Origin: SZUA-309 sp965230005
GTDB taxonomy: Bacteria > Pseudomonadota > Gammaproteobacteria > Pseudomonadales > Azotimanducaceae
Assembly (NCBI GenBank): GCA_965230005.1
Contig: OZ245934.1
Span: forward strand, 868,001-932,000
Reading direction: 5' to 3'
DNA: 64,000 nucleotides
Part shown: in pieces, positions 1-7,627 of the stretch
How the letters are laid out: each line of letters begins with the position of its first letter
Position numbering within the stretch: position 1 is the stretch's first letter
Position numbers and translations under genes: made by a program
Notes under the pieces: model-generated
The model's database searches: none
The model's input: the letters and a program-made list of their open reading frames with translations, nothing else
What the model was told of the DNA's origin: nothing

Positions 1-1
1 C

Positions 2-868
2 GAGTACGGCGCTGTTGATGAGGTGGAGCCGGGCATTCGCCGGGTCATCGCCAACAACCCGAGCCCATTCACCCACTACGGCACCGGCACCTACATCCTC
101 GGCACCGGTAACGTCGCCGTCATCGATCCCGGGCCAGCCGATCCCGCTCATATTCAGGCGATTCTCGAGGCCACGGAAGGTGAGACCATCAGCCACGTGC
201 TCGTGACGCACACGCATATGGACCACTCGCCAGGCTGCGCACTGCTGAAAGATCATTGCGACGCCCCGACCTACGCCTTTGGTCCCCATGGCGCCGGCAA
301 GCTCGAAGAAGGGGTGCCGGTGGAAGAGGGCGGCGATATGGAATTCCAGCCCGACGAGCTGGTGACCCATGGCGATGTGATTTCCGGAGAGGATTGGACC
401 GTGGAGTGCGTTTACACGCCCGGGCACACCTCCAATCACATGTGTTTTGCCCTCAAGGAGGCGAGCGCGCTATTTACCGGCGACCATGTCATGGGCTGGT
501 CCACGAGCATCATCTCGCCGCCGGACGGGGACATGATGGCCTACATAGTGAGTCTGGAACTGCTGCTGGAGCGCGACGATCGCGTTTACTGGCCCACCCA
601 CGGGCCGGCGATCACGGATACCCACGGCCACGTGAAGGCCTTCATCGAGCACCGCAAGGAGCGGGAAGCGCAGATCATGAACTGCGTCGAGCAGGGCGTT
701 GGTGTGATCGGCGACATGGTGCCGATGATGTATCAGGACACGCCGGAGTATCTGTATCCAGCGGCAGCGCGCTCGACGCTCGCGGCCATCGAATATCTGG
801 TGAAGCGGGGTGCCCTGGCTGCCAGCGATGGAATCTCTCTCAATTCGACCTACAGCAAGGCGAGATGA
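2..868 (+). CDS. Metallo-beta-lactamase-fold hydrolase (5' end outside the window)
   Basis: This is a zinc hydrolase of the metallo-beta-lactamase superfamily, closest in layout to the LACTB2/glyoxalase-II-like group. Counting from an internal GTG at 23, the metal motif HTHMDHSPG lies at residues 63-71. Later ligands sit in TPGHTSNH (about residue 136) and TGDH (about 152), and PTHGP near residue 193 supplies the last histidine. The frame is open without a stop from base 2, and the extra upstream codons (EYGAVDEV) look like coding sequence, so the true start probably lies before the window. It converges on hemF with a 59-bp gap. The fold is certain. The substrate (thioester, nucleic acid or lactone) cannot be read from the sequence. 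Confidence 0.9.
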   Translation, partial: EYGAVDEVEPGIRRVIANNPSPFTHYGTGTYILGTGNVAVIDPGPADPAHIQAILEATEGETISHVLVTHTHMDHSPGCALLKDHCDAPTYAFGPHGAGKLEEGVPVEEGGDMEFQPDELVTHGDVISGEDWTVECVYTPGHTSNHMCFALKEASALFTGDHVMGWSTSIISPPDGDMMAYIVSLELLLERDDRVYWPTHGPAITDTHGHVKAFIEHRKEREAQIMNCVEQGVGVIGDMVPMMYQDTPEYLYPAAARSTLAAIEYLVKRGALAASDGISLNSTYSKAR

Positions 869-927
869 GCGAGCGCCTGGCATAAGGCGCACACCTCGAT
901 ACGCCTATTCCCGGTCGTGGTACCGGG

Positions 928-1824
928 CTACACCCAGTCCCGCGGGGGCAGAAAGGCTTCCAGCAATGCCGCTTCGGGCGTGCCCGCCTCCGGGCTGTAA
1001 TTGTACTTCCAGGTGACCAGCGGCGGCAGCGACGCCAGCACGGACTCCACCCGGCGACCGCTCTGCAGCCCATATTTCGTACCTCGGTCGATGGCCAGGT
1101 TGAACTCCGCGTAACGGCCTCGGCGGTAAAGCTGCCAGTCCCTTTCGCGCTCTCCGTAGGCCGTGTCCATCCGCTTTTCGAAGATCGGCTGATAGGCGGG
1201 CAGGAAGTGATCGCCAACGGCGCGGGTGAGCTCGAAGGCGGCGTCGAAACCCCCTTCGGTCCAGTCATCGAAGAAAAGCCCGCCGATGCCGCGACATTCC
1301 TGCCGGTGACCAAGGTAGAAGTATTCATCGCAGGCGGCCTTGAAGGCCGTGTAGTGGTCGCCCACGGCGGCCTTCGCCTCGCCATGCCAGTGGGCGCAAT
1401 CTTCCTCGAAGCCATAGTAGGGGGTGAGATCGAAGCCGCCGCCGAAATACCAGACCGGATCCTCGGCCTCCACCATGAAGAAGCGCAGATTGGCGTGGGT
1501 CGTCGGCACGTAAGGATTCACGGGATGGACGATGAGCGAGATGGCCGTTGCCTGAAAGCCGTGGCCGGCGAGCTGCGGATTTCGCTCCGTAGCGGCCGGT
1601 GGCAGGGACGGGCCGAGGCTGTGGGTGAACTGCACGGCTGCCTTTTCGATGCGGGCGCCGAACTCGAGCACCCGGGGCCGGCTCAGGGCACCGTTGGGGC
1701 CGGGGACTTCCTCTTTCAGGAATTCGGCTTTCCCGTCGATGCCTTCAAGGGTGGAGACGATGCGGTCCTGGAGCGCCATGAAATAGTCGCGGACGGGTTC
1801 GATGGCGGGCTTGTTGGCAGACAT
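928..1824 (-). CDS. hemF: Oxygen-dependent coproporphyrinogen-III oxidase
   Basis: HemF oxidatively decarboxylates coproporphyrinogen III to protoporphyrinogen IX in cytosolic heme synthesis, using O2. The protein has the family signatures HANLRFF and WYFGGGFDLTPYY in its middle and the C-terminal stretch EFNLAIDRGTKYGLQSG. From the ATG at 1824 it is 298 residues, close to the roughly 300 of known HemF. A longer reading from 1854 adds ten residues (MPPCPGKRAV) that do not resemble the family, so I prefer 1824. It lies 119 bp downstream of the histidine kinase on the same strand and is probably transcribed separately. Confidence 0.97.
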   Translation of the reverse strand: MSANKPAIEPVRDYFMALQDRIVSTLEGIDGKAEFLKEEVPGPNGALSRPRVLEFGARIEKAAVQFTHSLGPSLPPAATERNPQLAGHGFQATAISLIVHPVNPYVPTTHANLRFFMVEAEDPVWYFGGGFDLTPYYGFEEDCAHWHGEAKAAVGDHYTAFKAACDEYFYLGHRQECRGIGGLFFDDWTEGGFDAAFELTRAVGDHFLPAYQPIFEKRMDTAYGERERDWQLYRRGRYAEFNLAIDRGTKYGLQSGRRVESVLASLPPLVTWKYNYSPEAGTPEAALLEAFLPPRDWV

Positions 1825-1943
1825 GACGGCTCGTTTTCCTGGACAGGGCGGCATTATGCCTAGAAACAGAGGGGCAGGAACTCAGGGACGCTACTTACTT
1901 TACCGGTGGGTAGGCCTGGGGGTTGTGATCCGGTGCGACGCAC

Positions 1944-4130
1944 TCAGCTTGCGCGCAGATCCGGCACGATTCTTTCCTGTCCGGAGTAGGTGTCCGATGC
2001 CACGCGCGGCAGCTGCACCATGATGGCGACACCGCTGCCGTCAGTCAGGTTCATCGCTCGCACGAAGCCGCCATGGGCTTCGGCGATGATCCGCACGACG
2101 TAGAGGCCGAGGCCGAAGTGGAGTCGATTCTGGGGCCCGCGGTGGCTGACCATGGAGTCGAAGAGGGAACCTTCGGACTGTTCCGGTAGCGTCGGTCCCC
2201 GATTGGCGACGGTGATCTGCAGGGCACCGCGGGCTGTATCGAGCTGGACCCGTATCGGGCTGTCGCTGCGATGGAAGTCGATGGCGTTGTCGATGATCTT
2301 GTCCATGAGCTGCTCGATGCGGAAGTCGGAGACTTCGGCGAGCACCGGGCGCCCCGGGCTCTTGTAGACAAACTCGCACTCCGGATGCGCGACGGCGCAG
2401 TTGGCCACATAGTTCTGCAGGAGCTGGTCGAGGTCGATGACCTCCATGTCTTCCGCTTCGAGAGAATCCTCGAGGTTCGCCGCATCGGCGAGGTTCTGCA
2501 CGATCGAGCCGATCCGGGTCACTCCGCGGCGGGCACTGTCTAGGTATTTGCTGTCACGCACCTCGGGTGACTCTTCGGCCAGGTTGTGCAGCGATGTCGC
2601 CAGCGTGTTGAGTGGATTGTTGATCTCATGGCGGAGCGTACGCGGCATGTTCTCGAGGAACGTGTTGTGCTGGTGCAGCTTCGAGAGCATGTTGGAAACA
2701 CTCCGGGCCAGGTCACCGATTTCATCGCCGGCCGTCATCTCGCTCTGCAGGAAGCTCGTGCGCAGGCGCCCGTATTCATCGATGGCTCGAGAAGCCTCGC
2801 GGCGCAAGTTGCGGATGCGCCAGGCAAGGCGGCCGGCGAAGGCCACCAGCGCAACGAAGACGATAAACAGGCTCGCGACCGAAAGCAGCACTACCTGCTC
2901 GAGGGCCGAGCGCTGGAAGGAGAGGATATCGTCGATGTTCTGCTCGACCACGACGGTGCCGATCACTGAGTTGAGCGACACGATCGGATGCGCGGCCATG
3001 ATCACTTCGTCCGTCTCCGAAAGGCTGCGCCGGAGCGTGATCGGGTCACCAGAGAGTGAGCTGGCGATGGCCGCATCAACCGCAGCATCCGGCGCGGGAC
3101 TGATCCCCGGCGCCGGCTCATATTCCTCGAAAGTCGTCAGATAGTGGATGACCGGGCGGACCTGGTTGAAAAGCTGCCGGACCAGGCGGAAGCGGCCGTC
3201 GTCGGCTTCGTTCGGGTTGGTAACGAGACTGGTCCCAGTTTCAGCCCGAACGCGCTTCTCGGCGTCGATGACCAGAATCCGGGCCCCGGAGTAGCCGAGG
3301 CCCTGAATGATGTTCAGAAGCTCCGGCGAACGCAGCACCACGAGATTGAAGCTCTCCTTTCCAGCCGTCGGCAGGGTCTGGGTGGTACGGACGATGGCCC
3401 GGGTGTCGGGATCGTCCACGTCGACGAAACTGATGCCGAAGTAGCGGGAAGAGCCTAGCAGCGCCAACGGCAGGCGGAACTCGAGACGATGACCGGTTTC
3501 CGTTGGCTGCAGGTACCCGGCGACATTCGGGATCGGGTTGCCGTCGGCCGCGAAACGCCAGTCGGCATCCATCTCATAGGCCGTGATCACCCCTTCGCCC
3601 GGAAAGGTGACGTTGATGCGACCGTCTTCGCCGTCGGCACGGATGAAGTCGAGGCGGACGTGGTCGGCGTTGTCGAGGCGCAGGTACTCGGGATCGCGAT
3701 AGATCGCGTCCGGATCGTAGACGTCCATGTAGACATGCAGCTGACCGCCCCGCTCGCCGAGGAGCAGCTCGAAGTTACCGTCGGCGTCTGCCTGTTCCGA
3801 ACCGAAGGGAATCCGTTTGTCGGCAAGTTCGTCGCCCCAGTCGCTGACGTCTCCATCGAGACGGATCGCGTTCTGCAGCGGGTGCGCATAAAGCGACTCA
3901 AAATCCTCGATGGTCACAGGCAGGTCGTTGAAGAGATCGTCCCGCCCGTTAAAGAGCGTCGAGATGCCCTCGGCGGTCAGAAGCTGTGCGTGGGACTGGC
4001 CCTGGATGAGCAGCCGCTCCATCTCCACCAGCTGGCGGTAGCCGAAGAGCGGCACGATGAGCAGCGTCAGCCCAAGCAGCATGAGCTTGGTGCCAAGGCG
4101 CGGGCCGCGAATGGACTTGAAGAACTTCAC
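1944..4130 (-). CDS. Sensor histidine kinase, proteobacterial dedicated-sortase-system type (PdsS-like)
   Basis: This is a membrane sensor kinase of 728 residues. A transmembrane helix lies at about residues 14-31 and a second at about 412-433, with a large periplasmic region between them. Then come a HAMP-like linker, a dimerisation/phosphoacceptor box LRHEINNPLNTL (His501), and an ATPase domain with N box DKIIDNAIDF and G box FGLGLYVV. Periplasmic residues about 87-265 begin IRLDGDVSDW and look like a CBM9/DOMON-type carbohydrate-binding fold. The gene follows its response regulator by 29 bp, so the two form an operon. Overall layout and length match the kinase of the marine dedicated sortase system, but no sortase gene is in the window. 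Signal and target genes are unknown; a glycan ligand is inference. Confidence 0.85.
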   Translation of the reverse strand: MKFFKSIRGPRLGTKLMLLGLTLLIVPLFGYRQLVEMERLLIQGQSHAQLLTAEGISTLFNGRDDLFNDLPVTIEDFESLYAHPLQNAIRLDGDVSDWGDELADKRIPFGSEQADADGNFELLLGERGGQLHVYMDVYDPDAIYRDPEYLRLDNADHVRLDFIRADGEDGRINVTFPGEGVITAYEMDADWRFAADGNPIPNVAGYLQPTETGHRLEFRLPLALLGSSRYFGISFVDVDDPDTRAIVRTTQTLPTAGKESFNLVVLRSPELLNIIQGLGYSGARILVIDAEKRVRAETGTSLVTNPNEADDGRFRLVRQLFNQVRPVIHYLTTFEEYEPAPGISPAPDAAVDAAIASSLSGDPITLRRSLSETDEVIMAAHPIVSLNSVIGTVVVEQNIDDILSFQRSALEQVVLLSVASLFIVFVALVAFAGRLAWRIRNLRREASRAIDEYGRLRTSFLQSEMTAGDEIGDLARSVSNMLSKLHQHNTFLENMPRTLRHEINNPLNTLATSLHNLAEESPEVRDSKYLDSARRGVTRIGSIVQNLADAANLEDSLEAEDMEVIDLDQLLQNYVANCAVAHPECEFVYKSPGRPVLAEVSDFRIEQLMDKIIDNAIDFHRSDSPIRVQLDTARGALQITVANRGPTLPEQSEGSLFDSMVSHRGPQNRLHFGLGLYVVRIIAEAHGGFVRAMNLTDGSGVAIMVQLPRVASDTYSGQERIVPDLRAS

Positions 4131-4159
4131 GGGGGGATCGCTCTACAACAACTCCGGGT

Positions 4160-4858
4160 TCAGTCCGACCAGCGGTAGCCGAAACCGTACTCACTTTTGA
4201 TGGCAGCGAAGTCCGGATCCAGCTTTTCGAATTTCTTACGGATGTTACGCATGTGCGTGTTGATCGTGTTGTTGGTCACGAGCGACTGCATGGTCGCATT
4301 CATGAGCGTCTCGTAGCTGACGGCATGGCCGGGCTGGCGGACCAGCTTGGCGAGCATGCGGAACTCGGTCCCGGAAAGATCGATGCGTTCGCCTTTCCAG
4401 GAGGCGAGCAGCGCGTCCTGATCCAGGGTGAGGTCGCCGATCTTCTTCGCGGTCGGCGATTCCGCCTGGTCCTGCTCTTCGCGGAATTCGTTGATACGCA
4501 GGAGGCTCGAGATACGCTCAGCCAGATAGTCGAGGCTGATGGGTTTCGGCAGGTAGTCCCAGGCGCCGAGACGGAGCCCAGAAATCTTGTCGATTTCGTC
4601 GATACGTTCCGTCAGGAAAATTACGGGCAGGGAGGGCGCCCGGGCCAGCAGATCGCGGCAGAGCTGGAAGCCGCCGTCCACTTCTTCGCCAAGAATGATG
4701 TCCAGAATCACGAGATCGGGCAGGGACTTGTCGAAGCCTTCGAGGGCCTCGTCGCGGCTGCCGTAGGCGGAGACCTGGTAGCCCTTCTTGGTGATGGCGT
4801 CCGTGTAATTCGCGCGCTGATCCGGATCGTCTTCCACGATCGCAATTGTCTTAGCCAT
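4160..4858 (-). CDS. OmpR-type response regulator, dedicated-sortase-system type (PdsR-like)
   Basis: The protein has a receiver domain at residues 1-120 with acidic pocket E9/D10/D11, phosphoacceptor Asp53 in LVILDIILG, and the conserved lysine in LPKP (Lys105). A C-terminal winged-helix domain ends in GYGFGYRWSD. At 232 residues it has the normal size for an OmpR/PhoB regulator. It starts with ATG at 4858 and lies directly upstream of the cognate histidine kinase (29-bp gap). Receiver sequence features such as DIILGEEVDGGFQLCRDL match the regulator of the proteobacterial dedicated sortase two-component pair. Its regulon is not evident from the sequence. Confidence 0.9.
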   Translation of the reverse strand: MAKTIAIVEDDPDQRANYTDAITKKGYQVSAYGSRDEALEGFDKSLPDLVILDIILGEEVDGGFQLCRDLLARAPSLPVIFLTERIDEIDKISGLRLGAWDYLPKPISLDYLAERISSLLRINEFREEQDQAESPTAKKIGDLTLDQDALLASWKGERIDLSGTEFRMLAKLVRQPGHAVSYETLMNATMQSLVTNNTINTHMRNIRKKFEKLDPDFAAIKSEYGFGYRWSD

Positions 4859-5179
4859 CAGTCACTTAACCTGGGGTGTCGACGCGGATTGTAGCTCGAA
4901 AAGCGAGACTTGGCGCCTATCCTGACTGATGCACGGGTCTCGTTCCAGGGTTTCTCCATCGTCCGGGGTGCGCTTTCCACTTTTGGTTCACGGCACTTCC
5001 AGCCGAACGCGCTCTAATGATCTGACTGCCTCTTCCAGAAGGACAAGGAACGGGCAGGCGAGCCCCCGAGCTTCCCCCCGGATGCGTCGCGGGACCGGCA
5101 GAGAGAAAGGTGACGAGCGATCGCAGGAGAGAGCGATCGCGAGTTGGGCGGAGGTAGGCAGTAACAGGATGGATCTGCG
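4859..5179. other. Intergenic region with a pair of GCGATCGC palindromes
   Basis: These 321 bases separate the response regulator from a small plus-strand gene and must hold both promoters. The clearest structure is the 8-bp palindrome GCGATCGC, present twice at 5117-5124 and 5133-5140, exactly 16 bp apart and both preceded by GA. The two copies could form a hairpin or serve as a two-site operator. I see no convincing -35/-10 pair, no RNA gene and no supported ORF here. Confidence 0.4.
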
Positions 5180-5350
5180 ATGAGAGAAGTATTTGTACCC
5201 GTGAGCGAGGATCTGCTCGAACAGCTTGGGCTGAGCCCGGATGATCTCGTGCCCTTCAAGCTCGACTATGAGATTTTCCGGCCCGGGGAGCCCTTTCCCG
5301 AGTCGGCGCCGGAGGTCGAGCGAGGCGAAGCGCTGCTCGCTGCAGGGTGA
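5180..5350 (+). CDS. Small protein of 56 residues, unknown function
   Basis: The ORF is ATG to TGA with a purine-rich AGGATGGA about 6 bases before the start. The product begins MREVFVPVSEDLLEQLGLSP and ends GEALLAAG. It is acidic, with no signal peptide or membrane segment, and the phrase LVPFKLDYEIFRPGEPFPE reads like a folded, conserved small protein rather than random translation. Third codon positions are strongly G/C, as in neighbouring genes. It stands alone between the two-component pair and pnuC. I do not recognise the family; the coding call rests on codon use and composition. Confidence 0.6.
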   Translation: MREVFVPVSEDLLEQLGLSPDDLVPFKLDYEIFRPGEPFPESAPEVERGEALLAAG

Positions 5351-5467
5351 TCGCCACCCCCTGAGTGACTGTGCCATGCGGCAGGCGCAGATTGCCGACC
5401 ATTCCAGGGACCGCTAAGGTGGCTCGACCTGAGCCCTCAGCCAGCAAGGTCTGGTGACAAGCGCCTT

Positions 5468-6121
5468 TTGATCGAATCCGTTCTGCCACTCTTTCGGGGT
5501 CTATTTGACACGCTCGCGGCCATGGCGTGGCTCGAGTTCACGGGCCTCGTGTCGGGATTGCTCTGCGTCTGGCTGCTCATCCGCCAGAACGTCTGGACCT
5601 TTCCGATCGGCCTGATTTACGCCGTGGTCTCTGTCGTCGTCTTCATCGAAGCGCGTCTTTATGCCGACGTGCTGCTATCCGGCTACTACGTGCTCATGAA
5701 CGCCTATGGATGGTACTACTGGCTTTACGGGGGGGTGCGCACGGCGGCAGACGAGTTGCCCGTAACCCGCACACCGCTGGCCACACTTGGGAGCCTCACG
5801 GTAATCACAGCGCTGGCGATTGCGGCCATGGGCTGGTTCTTCGACACGCAGACCGACGCGGACTTTCCCTACTGGGACAGCGCCACCACCTGCATGAGCT
5901 TTGCCGGTATGTGGATGACGGCGCGGAAGTATCTGGAAAACTGGATGGTCTGGCTCGTGGTCGACGTGATCGCAACGGCCATCTATTACGTCAAAGGCAT
6001 TCATTTCTACGCCGTGCTCTACGGCGTGTATCTCGGCATGGCAATACTGGGCTGGCGCGCATGGCAGCTGACGATGATGAAGCAGGCGGCGGCAGAACGG
6101 CCAGCCGCATCCTCTGCCTGA
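5468..6121 (+). CDS. pnuC: Nicotinamide riboside transporter PnuC
   Basis: This is an inner-membrane facilitator for nicotinamide riboside (or mononucleotide) uptake, feeding NAD salvage. The protein is hydrophobic with about seven membrane helices and carries family features WLELFTG-like at the N-terminus, WLLIRQNVWTFPIGL, LYADVLLSGYYVLMNAYGWY and a late WLVVDVIATAIYY. Of 217 residues, the first 18 come from a TTG start at 5468; an ATG at 5522 (MAWLEF) would give 199 residues and also fits the family. Neither start has a clear ribosome-binding site. The gene overlaps the following NadR-like kinase gene by 61 bp, so uptake and phosphorylation are probably translationally coupled. Confidence 0.95.
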   Translation: MIESVLPLFRGLFDTLAAMAWLEFTGLVSGLLCVWLLIRQNVWTFPIGLIYAVVSVVVFIEARLYADVLLSGYYVLMNAYGWYYWLYGGVRTAADELPVTRTPLATLGSLTVITALAIAAMGWFFDTQTDADFPYWDSATTCMSFAGMWMTARKYLENWMVWLVVDVIATAIYYVKGIHFYAVLYGVYLGMAILGWRAWQLTMMKQAAAERPAASSA

Positions 6122-6612
6122 CCGGGCCGGAATCGACGGGTAAAACAACGCTCGCCGCGGCGCTCGCGGCGACCCTGGATGCCGTGCTGGTACCAGAGGT
6201 TGCGAGGGCTTACCTCACGGGTCGGGAGGCCTACACGCCCGCAGACGTGCTTGCCATTGCGGCAGCTCAGGAGGCGGCGGAGGCGCGTGCATTAGAGAGC
6301 GGTTCTGGACTCATCGTCTGCGATACGGATCTGACGGTGATTCAGGTCTGGTGGGAAGAGAAGTATGGCGCTGCGCCGCCCCCGCTGGCTGAAGCACTGG
6401 ACCGACGCCCGCCGAGGGCCTATCTGCTGCTCGAGCCCGATCTCGCCTGGGCACCCGACCCATTGCGGGAGAATCCGAACGACCGGGAGCGCCTGTTTGC
6501 GCGCTATCGGGAACTGCTGGAAGCCGGGCCTTTCCCCTTTCGGCGGGTGACGGGGGAGGGTGAGGCGAGGCTTGCGAATGCGCTGGCGGCGGTAGGGAGG
6601 CTGCTGACCTGA
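6061..6612 (+). CDS. NadR-like nicotinamide riboside kinase (AAA-type P-loop protein)
   Basis: The protein has 183 residues and a P-loop GPESTGKTT at residues 22-30, followed by VPEVARAYL and a CDTDLTVIQVWWEEKYG segment typical of the kinase domain of NadR. That domain phosphorylates nicotinamide riboside to nicotinamide mononucleotide. The DNA-binding and adenylyltransferase domains of full NadR are missing, so only the kinase is present. The start is the ATG at 6061, inside the end of pnuC in another frame; an open frame extends further upstream but is the shadow of pnuC. The pairing with pnuC supports the role: the kinase traps the imported vitamin. Confidence 0.88.
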   Translation: MAADDDEAGGGRTASRILCLTGPESTGKTTLAAALAATLDAVLVPEVARAYLTGREAYTPADVLAIAAAQEAAEARALESGSGLIVCDTDLTVIQVWWEEKYGAAPPPLAEALDRRPPRAYLLLEPDLAWAPDPLRENPNDRERLFARYRELLEAGPFPFRRVTGEGEARLANALAAVGRLLT

Positions 6613-6689
6613 GCCTGCTCGTCTCCCGAAAGCGCTACGCTACTTGATTGGAAAGCTGTGCTGACTTCAGCGCTGTCAGTCGTAGGCGC

Positions 6690-7535
6690 TCATGCCCCCA
6701 GCGCTTGGAGACGATCGAGCGAGACTCTCAGCTGCTCTGCGATCTCCAGCCGGTTGTTGCCATGTTGCTGTTCCGCAGAGGCCCAGGCGTACTCCCGCAG
6801 CCAGAAGGCCATCAGGCAATCCTGCAATTCCTGGTCACCGACGGCACCGCCACGCCAGCGGGCGGCGAGGTCCGGCAGGCTTTCGTCATCGAGTCCCAGG
6901 CCCTGATGCAGGGTGACAACGTCGAAGAGCGGATCATTGTCGCCGTGCCACTCCCAGTCGAGTGTCACCCAGGGGCCGGATTCGGGGAGTATGACGTTCC
7001 AGGGATTCAGGTCGTTGTGACAGCCGGCGAGGCGAGTGGGGGGCCAACTGAAGTTGGTCAACAGAGTCTGGATGAGGGAAGGGTATTCCCCGGCACTTAG
7101 GAACTCTCTTGCCAGGGCGACGGGATCGTAGCGTCTGCCGCTGGGAGGCAGGGCGCTGTGCAGCATCTGCAGATAATCCGCGAGTGCTGGGATATCTGGT
7201 TCCACATCTGATAACAGCGGACCTGGCTCGAAGCGAGTGAGCATCTGGCCGTTCGCTGTGTCGAAGGCCACGAGCTCAGGCAGCCGGAGGCTCCGCTGGC
7301 GCTCGAGAAAGGCGAGTTCGAGAGCCCTGTCGACATAGGGACGGCGCCGATTCGGGAGCCGCAGCACGTAGCGCGCGTCCTGATAGCTGAAGGCATAGTT
7401 CTCGTTGCTGTAGCCGCCGCTGAGATAGCTGACGCCCTGAACCTCAGTCAGGCGCCACCCTGGCATGAGTCGGGCGAGCGCATCCAGCATCGCGGCTGGT
7501 GGCTCAGGGACGTCATTCTTCGCGGGCGGACTCAT
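6690..7535 (-). CDS. APH/choline-kinase-like phosphotransferase
   Basis: This is a protein-kinase-like small-molecule phosphotransferase of 281 residues. The catalytic loop HNDLNPWN lies at about residues 173-180 and the metal-binding aspartate in DWEW at about 193. The N-terminal lobe has a glycine-rich SGGYSNENY segment. The ATG at 7535 is preceded by GGAGG with 8-base spacing, which decides this start over a longer frame beginning at 7562. The layout resembles thiamine kinase or choline kinase (ThiK/LicA-like) rather than a drug-resistance enzyme. It stands alone between convergent and divergent neighbours. Substrate unknown. Confidence 0.85.
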   Translation of the reverse strand: MSPPAKNDVPEPPAAMLDALARLMPGWRLTEVQGVSYLSGGYSNENYAFSYQDARYVLRLPNRRRPYVDRALELAFLERQRSLRLPELVAFDTANGQMLTRFEPGPLLSDVEPDIPALADYLQMLHSALPPSGRRYDPVALAREFLSAGEYPSLIQTLLTNFSWPPTRLAGCHNDLNPWNVILPESGPWVTLDWEWHGDNDPLFDVVTLHQGLGLDDESLPDLAARWRGGAVGDQELQDCLMAFWLREYAWASAEQQHGNNRLEIAEQLRVSLDRLQALGA

Positions 7536-7627
7536 GGCGCAAGCCTCCGCATGGATCTGCATCCCGTCAAGAGATGCGCGGTATGCCTGTTACCAGGGCG
7601 GTTTCCCAGACTTGTTAAACTGCTCAA

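Noticed and set aside
910..927. CCCGGT/ACCGGG hairpin between the MBL-fold and hemF genes as a terminator
   Set aside because: The 6-bp stem has no T tract on either side.
1207..1863. Plus-strand ORF across hemF
   Set aside because: It is the antisense shadow of hemF, which has clear catalytic motifs on the minus strand.
5527..6060. Upstream open frame of the NadR-like kinase
   Set aside because: It is the pnuC gene read in another frame; the Arg/His-rich translation is not protein-like.
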